DNA from: Leptotrichia wadei
Lineage (GTDB): Bacteria; Fusobacteriota; Fusobacteriia; Fusobacteriales; Leptotrichiaceae
Assembly (NCBI RefSeq): GCF_007990445.1
Contig: NZ_AP019841.1
Span: 1,302,001 to 1,366,000, forward strand
Length of the DNA stretch: 64,000 nucleotides
Direction: 5' to 3'
The notes under the pieces are model-generated. The model worked only from the letters and a program-made list of their open reading frames with translations. It searched no databases and had not been told where the DNA came from. A program made the translations under genes and the position numbers. The first letter of the stretch is position 1. Each line of letters starts with the position of its first letter. Positions 9,222 to 19,059 of the stretch are shown in pieces.

Positions 9222-12200
9222 TTAACTTAAAAGTTCCATCAATTCCTTGTCACTCATTTCAAACAGAACCTTTTCCCCATCTTTGCTTTCCAGCAGATTT
9301 TCACTCAATTGACGCTTGCCTTCCTGAATTTTTATAATTTTTTCTTCAATCGTACCTTCTGTCACAAGTTTTATAACCTGCACACTTTTTTTCTGTCCAA
9401 TTCTATACGCCCTGTCACTCGCCTGATTTTCCACAGCGATATTCCACCAAGGATCATAATGAATTACAACATCTGCCCCGACAAGATTTAGTCCAGTTCC
9501 ACCTGCCTTTAACGAAATCAGCACCACTTGCCGCTCTCCAGCATTAAATTTATTACAAATGTCAACTCTTTCTTTAGATTTCACATTTCCATCAATATAA
9601 AAATACTCAATTCCCATATCTGCAAGTTCCTTCTCAATTTCCTTCAAAGTACCGACAAACTGTGAAAATATCAATAATCTATGCCCATTTTCAGTTATAT
9701 CTGGCAAAATATCACGTAACACTTCCAGTTTTGCAACTTCCCCCTTATAGTCCTCCTTAAATAAAGTTGGAGAATTACAAATTTGACGCAGTTTTGTCAA
9801 AATTGCAAGTATTTTCATTCGATTATTATCATTTTCGTTAAATTTCTTCATTTCACTCTTAGCCTGCTTAATATAAGACATATACAATTGTTTCTGCTCT
9901 GTACTTAGCGTTACAACCATATTCGATTCAATTTTATCAGGCAATTCAGTCAGCACTTCCTTTTTTGTCCTTCTTAGTAGAAATGGAGCAATAATTTCAC
10001 GCAAATTGTTTATTTTAGAAGAATTTGGATTTACGATGGCTTCCTTATAAGTTTTCTTAAATTTTGTCAAGTTATCAAGATAGCCAGGTATTACGAAGTC
10101 AAAAATTGACCATAATTCCAAAATGTTGTTTTCAACTGGTGTTCCTGTCAATGCAAAATTTACTTTACTGTTAATTTTCATAACAGCCTTCTTTATTTGA
10201 GAAGTTGTTGTTTTTATATTTTGAGCCTCATCCAGCACTACCACATCAAATTCCCTATTTTTATATTCTTCAATATCATTTCTCAATGCTTGATAAGTTG
10301 TTATAAGGAATCCCTTCGATCCTCTTGAAATAATTTCTCTTCTTTGACTCGCTGTTCCCTCAACTAAAGTTGGAGTTATTCCAGTAAACTTAATAATTTC
10401 TTCCTTCCAGTTATAAAGCAGTGAACTTGGCACAATAATTAATGCAGTGAAATTTCGATTTTCCTGATAGATTTCATTTAATAGCGAAATTGTCTGCAAA
10501 GTCTTACCAAGCCCCATATCATCAGCAAGAATCCCTCCAAATCCAATGTCATACATATTCTTCAGCCAGTTAAATCCTAATTTTTGATAAGGAAATAAAT
10601 TTACCTTTATATTATTTGGCTCAATTTCTTCACGATTTTTTATTTTATGGAACAAATCCTTAAATTCATCTATTTTTACAAGATCTTCCTGAATATTTTT
10701 AGAAATTTGAGCAAGCTGAAGAGCCTTTATTTTGGAAATCTTATTTTCTCCAACCTTCAAATTAGAAATAGAATCCACAATTCCAACTAATTCCTCAATA
10801 CTTTTATTGGCAATTTTTACCAGTTCCCCGCTTGAAAGAGTTATGTACTTCTGTTCATTTTTTATAGCTTCCATTACAATTTCCACATCTTCAGTCTTTA
10901 TTCCTTCAATATCAAAACTGACATTCAAGAAATTATTTTCAACTTTTTTTATTCCAATATGAACATCAATATTTCGTGCATTTTTTATTTTATTTTCCAA
11001 ATGAATTTTCACTCTATCTGCATATTTTTTATCAATATACTCTGAAATTTTCCCCAGTCCTTCATAATTTACATTATAAGTTCCTTCAATCATTTCCACA
11101 TTTGTAATCGAATAACCTTCCACAAGTTTTTTCAACTCTTCAAATATTTTCGCATTTTTTCTAGGAATAAAATATTTCCCATTTTTCTCTATTGCACAAA
11201 CAGTATTTGATAAATTTACCTTTACAACTTCCTTCTCATCAGTTTCCGATACAAATATATCAATACATCCGTCCTCTTCAACATATTCTGCAATATTAAC
11301 ATTCTCATATCCTAAAACTGCACATAATTTTCTATTGTCCTCATCTGAAAGCTGATTAAACAGCTCTGTATCCAGAAAATCAAATTTTCCAAAAAATCTT
11401 TCTTCATTTTCATCCATTTTAAAAACTTTTGTCGTATCATTTGCAAATGTATAAAACGGACTGTTTTCAGAAATTTTTTCAATATTTCTCATTGCAATTC
11501 TGTCATTTTCTACAACAAACAAAGGCTCGTAACTATTCATTATCTGTTTAGTTTCTCCCAATAAAACCAGATTTTTCCCCTTTTCCATAGCCGTAAGCAG
11601 CTTATTTAAAAGCATTTCATAGACTTTTAAGCCTTTTTTATCTTTGATTCCGCTGTTTATTACACTTTGAATCTCTTTGCTGTATTCATAAATCGCATTG
11701 ATTATTTTCTGGTTAGTTTCATTGAAAAAGCAGTTTTTCGGACTATATGTAATTTTAGAAGTAACTTCATACTCTTTTTCCTTCACAATAGCCTCAATAA
11801 ATTTCAAAATATCCTTCACATAATATATTTTCTTAAATCCTGCCTTTATCCGCAAAATATAATCTGGCACATTATTTTCCTGATTATAGTCATACCCATA
11901 TTTATAATCGCTGTAACTTCCTTCATCAATTTCCACTTCAAGCCGCATTTCCTGCTTTTCCTCATCATCTATATTTTCACTTTCCAGATGAAGATTATAA
12001 ATTTCGTTAATCTTTTCAGAAATATTTTCCACATTTTCCAATATTTCCTCATTATTTTCCATCTCTTGAAGATCAGCCGTTCCATTTTTCTCTAAAAACT
12101 CAACATTCCCAGCCTTTTCTCCATCTTCTCCAAAAACTTCAAAACTAACTTTCTCATTTTTATTTTTTAAATCAATATTTTCCAAATTTTCATTATTAAC

Positions 12201-12758
12201 AAGATTATCCGCCTCCACAGAAGTTCCTTCTGATTTAGCAAAACTTGCCGCATTAAGTTTTTCTTCCCGAAGTTTAACTCTCTGACGTGATTTATTTTTT
12301 CCATCGTCTTCAGTTTCCTTCCTTTTAACACTCTTTGCAGCCTTTTCCTTTTCTTTTTTCCGTTCTTCCTTGATTTGAGCCAGTTTTTTATTATCCTCTT
12401 CAAAATCATCCTCAAACATCATTTCAATCTCATCAGTCCCAATAACCTTTGAAATCTTTTCTGAATGATCTGCCATCATCCCAAGTGTCACAACATGTTT
12501 ACAGCAATTCTTTTTATTATTTTTAAAAAACATACAGTCGCAGTTTGCCTCTATAAATTCACCTTTTTTCTGTTCAACTGTAATAGAAGTCTTGCACAAA
12601 CTATTTTCCTTATATTCTCCTTCCACTGTCATAAAATTCCCGTCAGCAAAAAGTGCAGTTATATTTCCCAGACTTTCATTGTAATATTCCTGCCCAATTA
12701 CAAAAATACTCGGTGTAATTTGTTTTTTTAATTCTAATGAAATACTCTTTTGTCCCAT
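9222..12758 (-). CDS. SWIM zinc-finger SNF2-family helicase
   Basis: 1178 residues. The N-terminus has a SWIM-type zinc finger (CDCMFFKNNKKNCCKH, about residues 54-69). A long E/K/N-rich low-complexity stretch (about 110-300) follows, then a bacterial SNF2-associated region. The C-terminal SNF2 ATPase has Walker A ILADDMGLGKTLQT, Walker B VVLDEAQNIK, motif III ALTGTPVEN and motif VI QASDRAYRIGQKK. Such proteins move along or remodel DNA-protein complexes; the substrate is unknown. GGGAG lies 4-5 bases before the ATG. It appears to be a chromosomal RapA-like protein and is unrelated in sequence style to the SNF2 protein at 44457. Confidence 0.9.
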   Translation of the reverse strand: MGQKSISLELKKQITPSIFVIGQEYYNESLGNITALFADGNFMTVEGEYKENSLCKTSITVEQKKGEFIEANCDCMFFKNNKKNCCKHVVTLGMMADHSEKISKVIGTDEIEMMFEDDFEEDNKKLAQIKEERKKEKEKAAKSVKRKETEDDGKNKSRQRVKLREEKLNAASFAKSEGTSVEADNLVNNENLENIDLKNKNEKVSFEVFGEDGEKAGNVEFLEKNGTADLQEMENNEEILENVENISEKINEIYNLHLESENIDDEEKQEMRLEVEIDEGSYSDYKYGYDYNQENNVPDYILRIKAGFKKIYYVKDILKFIEAIVKEKEYEVTSKITYSPKNCFFNETNQKIINAIYEYSKEIQSVINSGIKDKKGLKVYEMLLNKLLTAMEKGKNLVLLGETKQIMNSYEPLFVVENDRIAMRNIEKISENSPFYTFANDTTKVFKMDENEERFFGKFDFLDTELFNQLSDEDNRKLCAVLGYENVNIAEYVEEDGCIDIFVSETDEKEVVKVNLSNTVCAIEKNGKYFIPRKNAKIFEELKKLVEGYSITNVEMIEGTYNVNYEGLGKISEYIDKKYADRVKIHLENKIKNARNIDVHIGIKKVENNFLNVSFDIEGIKTEDVEIVMEAIKNEQKYITLSSGELVKIANKSIEELVGIVDSISNLKVGENKISKIKALQLAQISKNIQEDLVKIDEFKDLFHKIKNREEIEPNNIKVNLFPYQKLGFNWLKNMYDIGFGGILADDMGLGKTLQTISLLNEIYQENRNFTALIIVPSSLLYNWKEEIIKFTGITPTLVEGTASQRREIISRGSKGFLITTYQALRNDIEEYKNREFDVVVLDEAQNIKTTTSQIKKAVMKINSKVNFALTGTPVENNILELWSIFDFVIPGYLDNLTKFKKTYKEAIVNPNSSKINNLREIIAPFLLRRTKKEVLTELPDKIESNMVVTLSTEQKQLYMSYIKQAKSEMKKFNENDNNRMKILAILTKLRQICNSPTLFKEDYKGEVAKLEVLRDILPDITENGHRLLIFSQFVGTLKEIEKELADMGIEYFYIDGNVKSKERVDICNKFNAGERQVVLISLKAGGTGLNLVGADVVIHYDPWWNIAVENQASDRAYRIGQKKSVQVIKLVTEGTIEEKIIKIQEGKRQLSENLLESKDGEKVLFEMSDKELMELLS

Positions 12759-12791
12759 TTTTCTCCCTTACTTTTATTTATATACTCAAAC

Positions 12792-13370
12792 TTAATAACA
12801 TTTTACCATTATTACTGCATTCTCATCTTTCCCATAGTAATTTTTCCTTATGGAAATTTTCTCAAATCCAATTTTTTTATAAAGTTTCAGTGCCCTTGCA
12901 TTTTTTTCATTAACCTCCAGCAAAAATTTATTTTCAGAAAAATCTGTCCCCTCATTTTCCCAAATATTATTTCCTTCCAAATTTTTCCTATCTTCTACCA
13001 ATTTTTCCATACTTTCAGTCATCAGCCTTTCACCAAAACCTCGCCCTTGATATTCTTTTTTTATCGCTATCTCAAAAATATCCGTGCTCTCTATTGTACC
13101 ATAAAATACAATATATCCCAACACATTTTTTTCATTTTCCCTATTTTTATCAAAATTTATTTCCCCTTTTTGATTTTCTCCCAAATTTTTATTTTCTTTT
13201 CCACTCTCATTTTCTAACTTTTTTACAAAAATATTTTCCTCTCCAAAATTAAATAAGCAGTATATTTCATACTGCTCACCTAACATCATTTCAGAAAAAT
13301 ATTTATCTCCAACTTTATTTTTAAAGTTTTCATTATGAATTTTTACCAATTCATTGACAATATTTCCCAT
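12792..13370 (-). CDS. rimI: GNAT acetyltransferase, RimI-like
   Basis: 192 residues from the ATG at 13370, chosen because GGAG sits 6 bases before it and inside the upstream alternative. The acetyl-CoA loop is KKEYQGRGFGERLM, and the C-terminus LLEVNEKNARALKLYKKIGF then RKNYYG matches RimI, which acetylates the N-terminal alanine of ribosomal protein S18. Between strands there is an unusual insert of about 40 residues rich in N, E and K (about residues 50-95) that ordinary RimI (about 150 residues) lacks. The RimI name rests on the C-terminal motifs. Confidence 0.75.
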   Translation of the reverse strand: MGNIVNELVKIHNENFKNKVGDKYFSEMMLGEQYEIYCLFNFGEENIFVKKLENESGKENKNLGENQKGEINFDKNRENEKNVLGYIVFYGTIESTDIFEIAIKKEYQGRGFGERLMTESMEKLVEDRKNLEGNNIWENEGTDFSENKFLLEVNEKNARALKLYKKIGFEKISIRKNYYGKDENAVIMVKCY

Positions 13371-13469
13371 TTTGTTCTCCATTTTTTATTACTTTACTGT
13401 TCTTTCCTATATTTGAACTGTTCAATAATCTAATAATAATCACTTACTAAATTTCTAAATAACATTATA

Positions 13470-15146
13470 TTATAATATTCCTATTCTATTTAACGGCCAC
13501 CATCTTACAAGCAATTCCCCTTTAATTCTAGGCTCAGCCACAAGTCCAAAATATCTGGTATCCTTACTGTTTGAAGTATTATCTCCCATAGCCATATAAT
13601 AGTTTTTATCAAGTGTTACAGTTTCTCCATTTAACAATTTTTTAAATAATTCATCATTATACTTGAAATCCATAATTGGCATAACCATTTCATTTCTGCC
13701 TTCCACTTTTAAAGTGAACGTATAATATTTATTTGTCAATGTATTTCTTGGATCAGCAGTAAATTCATCATCATTTCCAATTATATCCTTAAAGTTCTTA
13801 TCTGTTTTTATCAATTCTAAAAATTCTTTTCCTGTAATATTTTTAAAACCTTTTCCATCATAATAACTTTCCCAGTCAACTTGCCCAACTAAAGTGCCGT
13901 CAGTCGTTTGTCCAAATATTTTGTCAATTACAACGACTTTATCCAGTTTCACTTTATCTCCTTTTTTAGGAATATAAATCTTATTATTCATAAGCAGTCC
14001 TTCAGGAAGATAAAGTTTTTGTGGTGTCAATCTTTCCAAAACTTCTGATTTTTTATCATTTAACATTATTGCTCCACCAACAGCCTTAACTTTCTCAGAA
14101 TTAAATTTATTCATAGCTTCATCGTATTTCTTCATTTCTTCATTAAATTCTTTTCTGCTATTGGCTGTAGTTGGATATTTTGGATCTTTATCAACATTTG
14201 CAATTTCAAATTCATTAGTAGTCATTTTCCCTTTTGCAATCTGAAGCGTTGTTCCTGGCTCTCCAACTATTCTTTTCGTATACATCACCTTATCAGTCAT
14301 CGGCTCTTTAAATGCAATTATCTGTCCAACTTTTGGACTTGAAAAGTGATATTTTACCATATTTGTAAAAACTCTGTCTTTAACTAATATCGTAGGCTCC
14401 ATTGACCCAGTTGGAATAACATAATTTCCAATATAGAACATTTGAATAACTGCCACTAAAATAACCGCAAGCAGCGCATTGTCAATTCTTGTCAATGCCT
14501 TTCCAAATGTACTTTTCTTTCTTTTTTCCTTAGCAATTCTTTCTTCCACAGAAAGACTGTCATTTGGAAATATTTTCTTAAATGTTTCTGAAATATCTTC
14601 ATTTCTTATCTTTGACTCTGTAACAATTTTTTCTAATTCTTCATTACCTTGTACAGCTTCTTTTAAAATCGACTGTTCTGTAATTTTTTCCACTGATGAA
14701 TCTCTGAATAAATAAATAAGAATCAATGAAATTACAACATTTATTATCAAATAAATATAAAAATTCGGATCTAAAATATTAAACATCAATTTTCCTAGAA
14801 ACAACATAATAAGATTCAGTAAAAATACCCATTCATGCTGTTTTCTAAGCACATAAACTATAATATTTACACCAAATACTCCATAAATTCCCCAAACTTT
14901 TATCCATATATTTGGATCCTTGCTTTTATCTACAATCACAAAAAATACTGCTGCAACAACCAATGCAACTATTGTAAGCACATTTCCAGCCATAAAATTC
15001 CTGTCACTTCTCTCAAGCGAAACTTTTTCCAACGTTTCATCCTCTTTCATTCTTATCCACTGAATAACCTGCTTCTCTCTAATAAAGAAATATAGCAAAA
15101 ACAGTGTCGCAATAATATAAAAAGCTCCCCATAATAATGTATTCAT
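13470..15146 (-). CDS. lepB: signal peptidase I, extended form
   Basis: 558 residues, about twice the usual LepB. The catalytic serine is S248 in VIPTGSMEPT and the general-base lysine is K291 in YTKRIVGEPGTT. The C-terminal box is GDNTSNSKDTRYFG. Before the catalytic part there are about five to six membrane segments (residues 1-22, 52-72, 83-99, 106-123, 129-147, 225-240) and a charged linker (150-215). The catalytic domain has a long insert (about 300-480). It cleaves signal peptides of exported proteins such as the DKNYY proteins in this window. GGAGAGGG precedes the ATG. Confidence 0.92.
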   Translation of the reverse strand: MNTLLWGAFYIIATLFLLYFFIREKQVIQWIRMKEDETLEKVSLERSDRNFMAGNVLTIVALVVAAVFFVIVDKSKDPNIWIKVWGIYGVFGVNIIVYVLRKQHEWVFLLNLIMLFLGKLMFNILDPNFYIYLIINVVISLILIYLFRDSSVEKITEQSILKEAVQGNEELEKIVTESKIRNEDISETFKKIFPNDSLSVEERIAKEKRKKSTFGKALTRIDNALLAVILVAVIQMFYIGNYVIPTGSMEPTILVKDRVFTNMVKYHFSSPKVGQIIAFKEPMTDKVMYTKRIVGEPGTTLQIAKGKMTTNEFEIANVDKDPKYPTTANSRKEFNEEMKKYDEAMNKFNSEKVKAVGGAIMLNDKKSEVLERLTPQKLYLPEGLLMNNKIYIPKKGDKVKLDKVVVIDKIFGQTTDGTLVGQVDWESYYDGKGFKNITGKEFLELIKTDKNFKDIIGNDDEFTADPRNTLTNKYYTFTLKVEGRNEMVMPIMDFKYNDELFKKLLNGETVTLDKNYYMAMGDNTSNSKDTRYFGLVAEPRIKGELLVRWWPLNRIGIL

Positions 15147-15360
15147 AATTTTTCCCTCTCCTAAATTTAAATTTTAAAATTATTTATCCTCTTTTTAAAA
15201 CAAATCAATTATAACAACTCCATCTGTTTTTAAAAAATACATAATCAAACTTCATTTTTCCTAAAATTTTTATTTGCCTGAAATGTATTTAATATAGTAA
15301 AAAATCATTTTTTTATTAAATACTAATTTTAAATTTTTATCTTTGTTTTATAAAAAAGAA

Positions 15361-15385
15361 AAAGCTAGCATTTTGCTAGCCTTGA
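15361..15385 (-). terminator. Rho-independent terminator of rplS
   Basis: GCTAGCA (15364-15370) pairs with TGCTAGC (15374-15380). On the minus strand it is followed by TTTTTC and TTTTTT, three bases after the rplS stop codon region. Confidence 0.88.
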
Positions 15386-15387
15386 AG

Positions 15388-15738
15388 CTACTTTCTAATT
15401 TCTTTAATTCTAGCAGCTTTTCCTGATAAGTTTCTCAAGTAGTATAATTTAGATCTTCTTACTTTACCAATTCTCTTAACTTCGATTTTTTCTACTAATG
15501 GAGAATTTAAAGGAATGATTCTTTCTACACCGATTCCTTGCGATACTTTTCTAACTGTGAAGTTTTTAGCAACGCTTCCACCAGAAACTCTAATAACTAC
15601 ACCTTCAAAAATCTGTATTCTTTCTTTGTTTCCTTCTTTTACTTTGTAGTGAACAGCAACTGTATCCCCTGCTTTAAATTGAGGTACGTCAGCTTTCAAG
15701 TAATTTTTTTCTACTAATTCGATTAATTTCTCTTTCAA
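15388..15738 (-). CDS. rplS: 50S ribosomal protein L19
   Basis: About 116 residues. L19 sits at the 30S-50S interface. Family motifs: [54 protein letters not shown] and [21 protein letters not shown] at 15747 is also in frame, but it overlaps the AAGGGAG ribosome site, so the TTG at 15738 (8 bases after the site) is preferred. Single-gene transcript with promoter 15880-15908 and its own terminator. Confidence 0.93.
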   Translation of the reverse strand: MKEKLIELVEKNYLKADVPQFKAGDTVAVHYKVKEGNKERIQIFEGVVIRVSGGSVAKNFTVRKVSQGIGVERIIPLNSPLVEKIEVKRIGKVRRSKLYYLRNLSGKAARIKEIRK

Positions 15739-15879
15739 GAAATTCACTCCCTTCTTTCTAAGACATTCTTTTTATCTATACCAATTTCACCAATTTAAGA
15801 ACTTTTTTTGTTATTAAATCTTTCATAAAACTGGTAGCAACAATAAAAGCGGAATATCCATTTATTCAATAACTTATTA

Positions 15880-15908
15880 AGTTTACCATATTTTGAATCA
15901 ATTTTCAA
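15880..15908 (-). promoter_or_regulatory. sigma-70-type promoter of rplS
   Basis: TTGAAA (15903-15908) and TAAACT (15880-15885) on the minus strand are 17 bp apart. The implied transcript would have a leader of about 135 nt before the L19 start. That is long enough for autoregulation, but I see no structure I can assign. Confidence 0.6.
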
Positions 15909-15951
15909 TACAATTACGAAAATTTTTTTCACTTTTTTAAAATTTTTTAAA

Positions 15952-16305
15952 TTACTTCAACTTTTCAGCCCACTCAGCTTCCTTAAATCCAACCAGTACA
16001 AAATCCTTTCCCACAAAAAGCGGTCTTTTCAACACCATCCCATTGCTTGCAAGCAGCTCAAACTGTTCATCTTCCGACATCTCTGCCAATTTTTCCTTTA
16101 AATTCATTTGTTTATAAACATTCCCGCTCGTATTAAAAAATTTTTTTAAAGGCAATCCACTTTTTTCATAGTATTTTTTTATTTCCTCCTTCGACGGAGT
16201 TTCCTCTACAATATGCTTATACTCGTACTCAATCCCATTTTCCTCCAGCCATTTTACAGCCTTTTTACAAGTTGTGCATCTTGGGTAGCAATATACTTTA
16301 TTCAT
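15952..16305 (-). CDS. ArsC/Spx-family thioredoxin-fold protein
   Basis: 117 residues, start at 16305 because AAAGGA lies 8-9 bases before it; an in-frame ATG at 16323 overlaps that site. The N-terminus MNKVYCYPRCTTCKKAVKWL has CTTC where arsenate reductase-like proteins carry their redox cysteine(s). KRPLFVGKDFVLVGFKEAEW is the conserved ArsC-family C-terminus. It is more likely a YffB/Spx-like reductase or regulator than a true arsenate reductase, since no ars genes are nearby. Confidence 0.8.
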   Translation of the reverse strand: MNKVYCYPRCTTCKKAVKWLEENGIEYEYKHIVEETPSKEEIKKYYEKSGLPLKKFFNTSGNVYKQMNLKEKLAEMSEDEQFELLASNGMVLKRPLFVGKDFVLVGFKEAEWAEKLK

Positions 16306-16392
16306 GTTTTTATTTCCTTTCATAATTTTTTAATTTTTCTATATATTTTCAAACTGGTCAACAAACTGTCGACTTTTTTCAAATTGGCATCT

Positions 16393-16794
16393 TTATTTTT
16401 TCTTCCACAATAATCCTGCTGAAAAAAATATATGACTCACTATAATAAATATATATCTTTCCTTTTCAGTCGGAACAAAAAATGTACTATTACTATCAGC
16501 AAAAACATACTTTATAACAAAATATGCAAATGCCATTATCATTACAACTATATTAATTTTAGGATATTTAAATATTCTTTGTAGCAAAAATCCCAAATAA
16601 AATATTAATATTAAAGCCAAAATTAACATTAATGCAAAAACAATATATTCAGATGGATGTATTACTACTGCAAAAATCAATGCAATTCTTGTTAGCATTA
16701 GAGGATTTAAAAACTCTTGAATTAATACATATCCTAATATTAGAATAATAGTAACTAATCCTTTCAATAAAAAACTCGATGTTCTATTTTTCAT
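16393..16794 (-). CDS. small membrane protein, unknown function
   Basis: 133 residues from the ATG at 16794 (AAGGAG 10 bases upstream; longer in-frame starts overlap sppA). Four membrane segments are visible at about residues 8-28, 33-50, 52-75 and 83-100, ending HIFFSAGLLWKKK. I do not recognise a family. The ending resembles that of the protein at 18631-19059 (HLFYVVGLLWGEK); the two flank sppA on either side and may be diverged paralogues. Confidence 0.7.
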   Translation of the reverse strand: MKNRTSSFLLKGLVTIILILGYVLIQEFLNPLMLTRIALIFAVVIHPSEYIVFALMLILALILIFYLGFLLQRIFKYPKINIVVMIMAFAYFVIKYVFADSNSTFFVPTEKERYIFIIVSHIFFSAGLLWKKK

Positions 16795-16816
16795 TTTAAT
16801 TTTGCTCCTTAAACTT

Positions 16817-18466
16817 TTAAAGTTCAAAATCATTTTCATAATACAGAATCTGATTCACATTCCCTTGTAAAAATTCAATCTTTTCCCTAATTTCTTCAGA
16901 CACAAACGGCATTTTTATATCTGCCAAAGTTTCCTTCAAAGTCTGCGTCAATTCCACAATTTTTACTTTATATTTATCCAGTTTCAAATCATTTGCCATT
17001 GATTTTATACAATCTTCAAGAGTTCCAATTTCATCAACTAAATTGATATTTTTGGCTTCACTTCCAAGCCACACTCTCCCCTGTGCAATTTTTTCAAGTT
17101 CCTCATCATTCATTCCTCTGGCTACCATTACATGTTCCTTAAACTCGCTATAAACTTCATTCATATTATGAATTAATTTCTCTTTTGAATCTTCTCCCAA
17201 TTTTTCAAATGGATTCAGCATATCAAAGCCAGTACCCTTTCCAAATCCTTCCAAATTAACGTCTAACTTTTTCATTGTTCCTGCAACTTCAGGGTACATC
17301 ATAACAACACCGATTGAGCCTGTTAAAGTGAAATTATTTGCAAATAATTTTTTTCCAGTTGTAGCAATGTAATAACCACCGCTTGCACAAACATCTCCCA
17401 TTGAAACATATATTGGCACAGTCAATTTTTTAATTTTCTTATATATTTTTTCAGAAACTAAAGCACTTCCACCAGGCGAATTTATCCTTAATACAAGCCC
17501 TTTCAGATTCTTTATTTCTTTCAACTCTTCTAATTTTTCACATACATTTTCATAAGTAATATTTTTGTTAGGATTTTTGACATCAATAACACCCTCAAGA
17601 TTTATCACAGCAATCGTATCTTTTGACTTTTCTTTCTTATCTTTTGACATCACAATATAATCTTCAATCGAAACTGTATCTTCTTTATAATTTATCCCAA
17701 TCTCATCATAATCAGCAACACCGTCAATCAATTTATATTCCAAAGCCTTTTTCTTCCCAGCAAAAATCAAATTTCCACTCAATATCTCATTTTCAATATC
17801 AGTCCCTCTTTTACTTTTTACCAGTTCCACAAAATCTTCAAAAACTTTATCCTTTATATTTTTAATTGATTCTTTTTTCTCTTCCGACATTCTATTATGG
17901 CTATATTTTTCTCCAGCCACCTTGTAATCACCGATATGAAGTACATTCATCTTTACCCCAAACTTTTCCAGAAACGACTTCAAATAAAATTCCTTATGCA
18001 AATATCCCCTAAAAATCATAGTTGACTGCCTCGTGTCAAACATAAAAATTTTATCCGCAAGCAAAGCCTGTCTATATCGACTTTCCTCAAAAAGCGTCCC
18101 TATTGCCACTACTTCCTTATTTTTCCTGATTTTATCAAAAATTTTAGAAATCTCTTCCAGCTGTGAAAGTGTCAAATTCAATTTATCCACATCAATAATT
18201 ACTTTTTTTATATTCTTATCTTCCGCAAGATTATTTAATCCTTGCAATATTTGATAATACGATAATTTCTCTTTCCCCTTTAATGCAGGCATAGCCACAT
18301 CTTCCTTTAATTTTTTCACATCAAAAACAACAGTTTTTACTTTTTTTAAAGGCAATTTCTTCTTATTTTTTACTCTAAGAATCTTCTTTACAAAAATTAA
18401 ACTTAAAATTACACACAAAATAAGCATTATTACTATTTCTAACAACATTTTCAAAATAAACATCAT
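16817..18466 (-). CDS. sppA: signal peptide peptidase SppA, 67K type
   Basis: 549 residues. SppA is a membrane-bound serine protease that digests signal peptides left after export. It has one N-terminal membrane anchor (residues 2-22) and two tandem S49 domains. The second holds the catalytic serine region VSMGDVCASGGYYIAT, and the lysine is expected in the first domain. RINSPGGSALVSEKIY is conserved. The ATG at 18466 is preceded by GGGAG; the frame opens earlier at 18487. It works downstream of LepB, encoded 1.7 kb away. Confidence 0.92.
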   Translation of the reverse strand: MMFILKMLLEIVIMLILCVILSLIFVKKILRVKNKKKLPLKKVKTVVFDVKKLKEDVAMPALKGKEKLSYYQILQGLNNLAEDKNIKKVIIDVDKLNLTLSQLEEISKIFDKIRKNKEVVAIGTLFEESRYRQALLADKIFMFDTRQSTMIFRGYLHKEFYLKSFLEKFGVKMNVLHIGDYKVAGEKYSHNRMSEEKKESIKNIKDKVFEDFVELVKSKRGTDIENEILSGNLIFAGKKKALEYKLIDGVADYDEIGINYKEDTVSIEDYIVMSKDKKEKSKDTIAVINLEGVIDVKNPNKNITYENVCEKLEELKEIKNLKGLVLRINSPGGSALVSEKIYKKIKKLTVPIYVSMGDVCASGGYYIATTGKKLFANNFTLTGSIGVVMMYPEVAGTMKKLDVNLEGFGKGTGFDMLNPFEKLGEDSKEKLIHNMNEVYSEFKEHVMVARGMNDEELEKIAQGRVWLGSEAKNINLVDEIGTLEDCIKSMANDLKLDKYKVKIVELTQTLKETLADIKMPFVSEEIREKIEFLQGNVNQILYYENDFEL

Positions 18467-18630
18467 ATCAACTCCCTTTTTATACAATTTTTTAACACTC
18501 TAAATTCTTAAATTGTTGCAAAATACTTATAATAAATTATTTTTTGAATTTTTATAATTAATAATTATTTTTTATTTTTGATTAATTTATCTGTTATAAC
18601 CAAAACTATCATGATTTTTAAAAATAAATG

Positions 18631-19059
18631 TCAATCACTTTTATTTCTTTTCATTTTTTTCAATAATTTTATTACTTTTTCACCCCATAATAGTCCAACT
18701 ACATAAAATAAATGGCAAATATATGATAAAATATGTGCAAAACCACACTCTAATGCTACTGGACTTTCTGTCGTTTTACAATTAAGTGAATCACAATAAA
18801 TTAAAAAAAATATTACTAATAATACTATACCTAGCAAAAATTTATTCATGTATTTTAATATAAATTTACTATAATAACCTAGATAAAACATTCCTAAAAT
18901 CATAAAAAAAGGTAAAAAAAATAATCCAAGAATATTTAATATTAACAAAAATATCCAAAGAAAAACAGGCAAATATAGAACCATAATCTGATAATAAATT
19001 GTAAGATAAAATAATAAAATCAAACTTCCAATCAAAAATTTTAATATTTTATTTGTCAT
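18631..19059 (-). CDS. small membrane protein, unknown function
   Basis: 142 residues with four hydrophobic segments (about 5-28, 30-55, 58-75, 78-95), a cysteine-containing loop (YCDSLNCKTTESPVALECGF) and a final hydrophobic stretch ending VVGLLWGEK, then a basic tail. Its ATG overlaps the stop of the small ORF at 19056 (ATGA), so it would be expressed from the strong promoter at 19237-19265. No family recognised; possible paralogue of 16393-16794. Confidence 0.65.
   Translation of the reverse strand: MTNKILKFLIGSLILLFYLTIYYQIMVLYLPVFLWIFLLILNILGLFFLPFFMILGMFYLGYYSKFILKYMNKFLLGIVLLVIFFLIYCDSLNCKTTESPVALECGFAHILSYICHLFYVVGLLWGEKVIKLLKKMKRNKSD

Noticed and set aside
11667-12095. Plus-strand ORF of 142 codons inside the SNF2 gene
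   Set aside because: Antisense shadow of a long AT-rich coding region, with no ribosome site and phenylalanine/isoleucine-rich composition.
15739-15879. Ribosomal-protein L19 leader RNA
   Set aside because: The leader length is suggestive, but I could not fold a convincing structure matching the known L19 leader.
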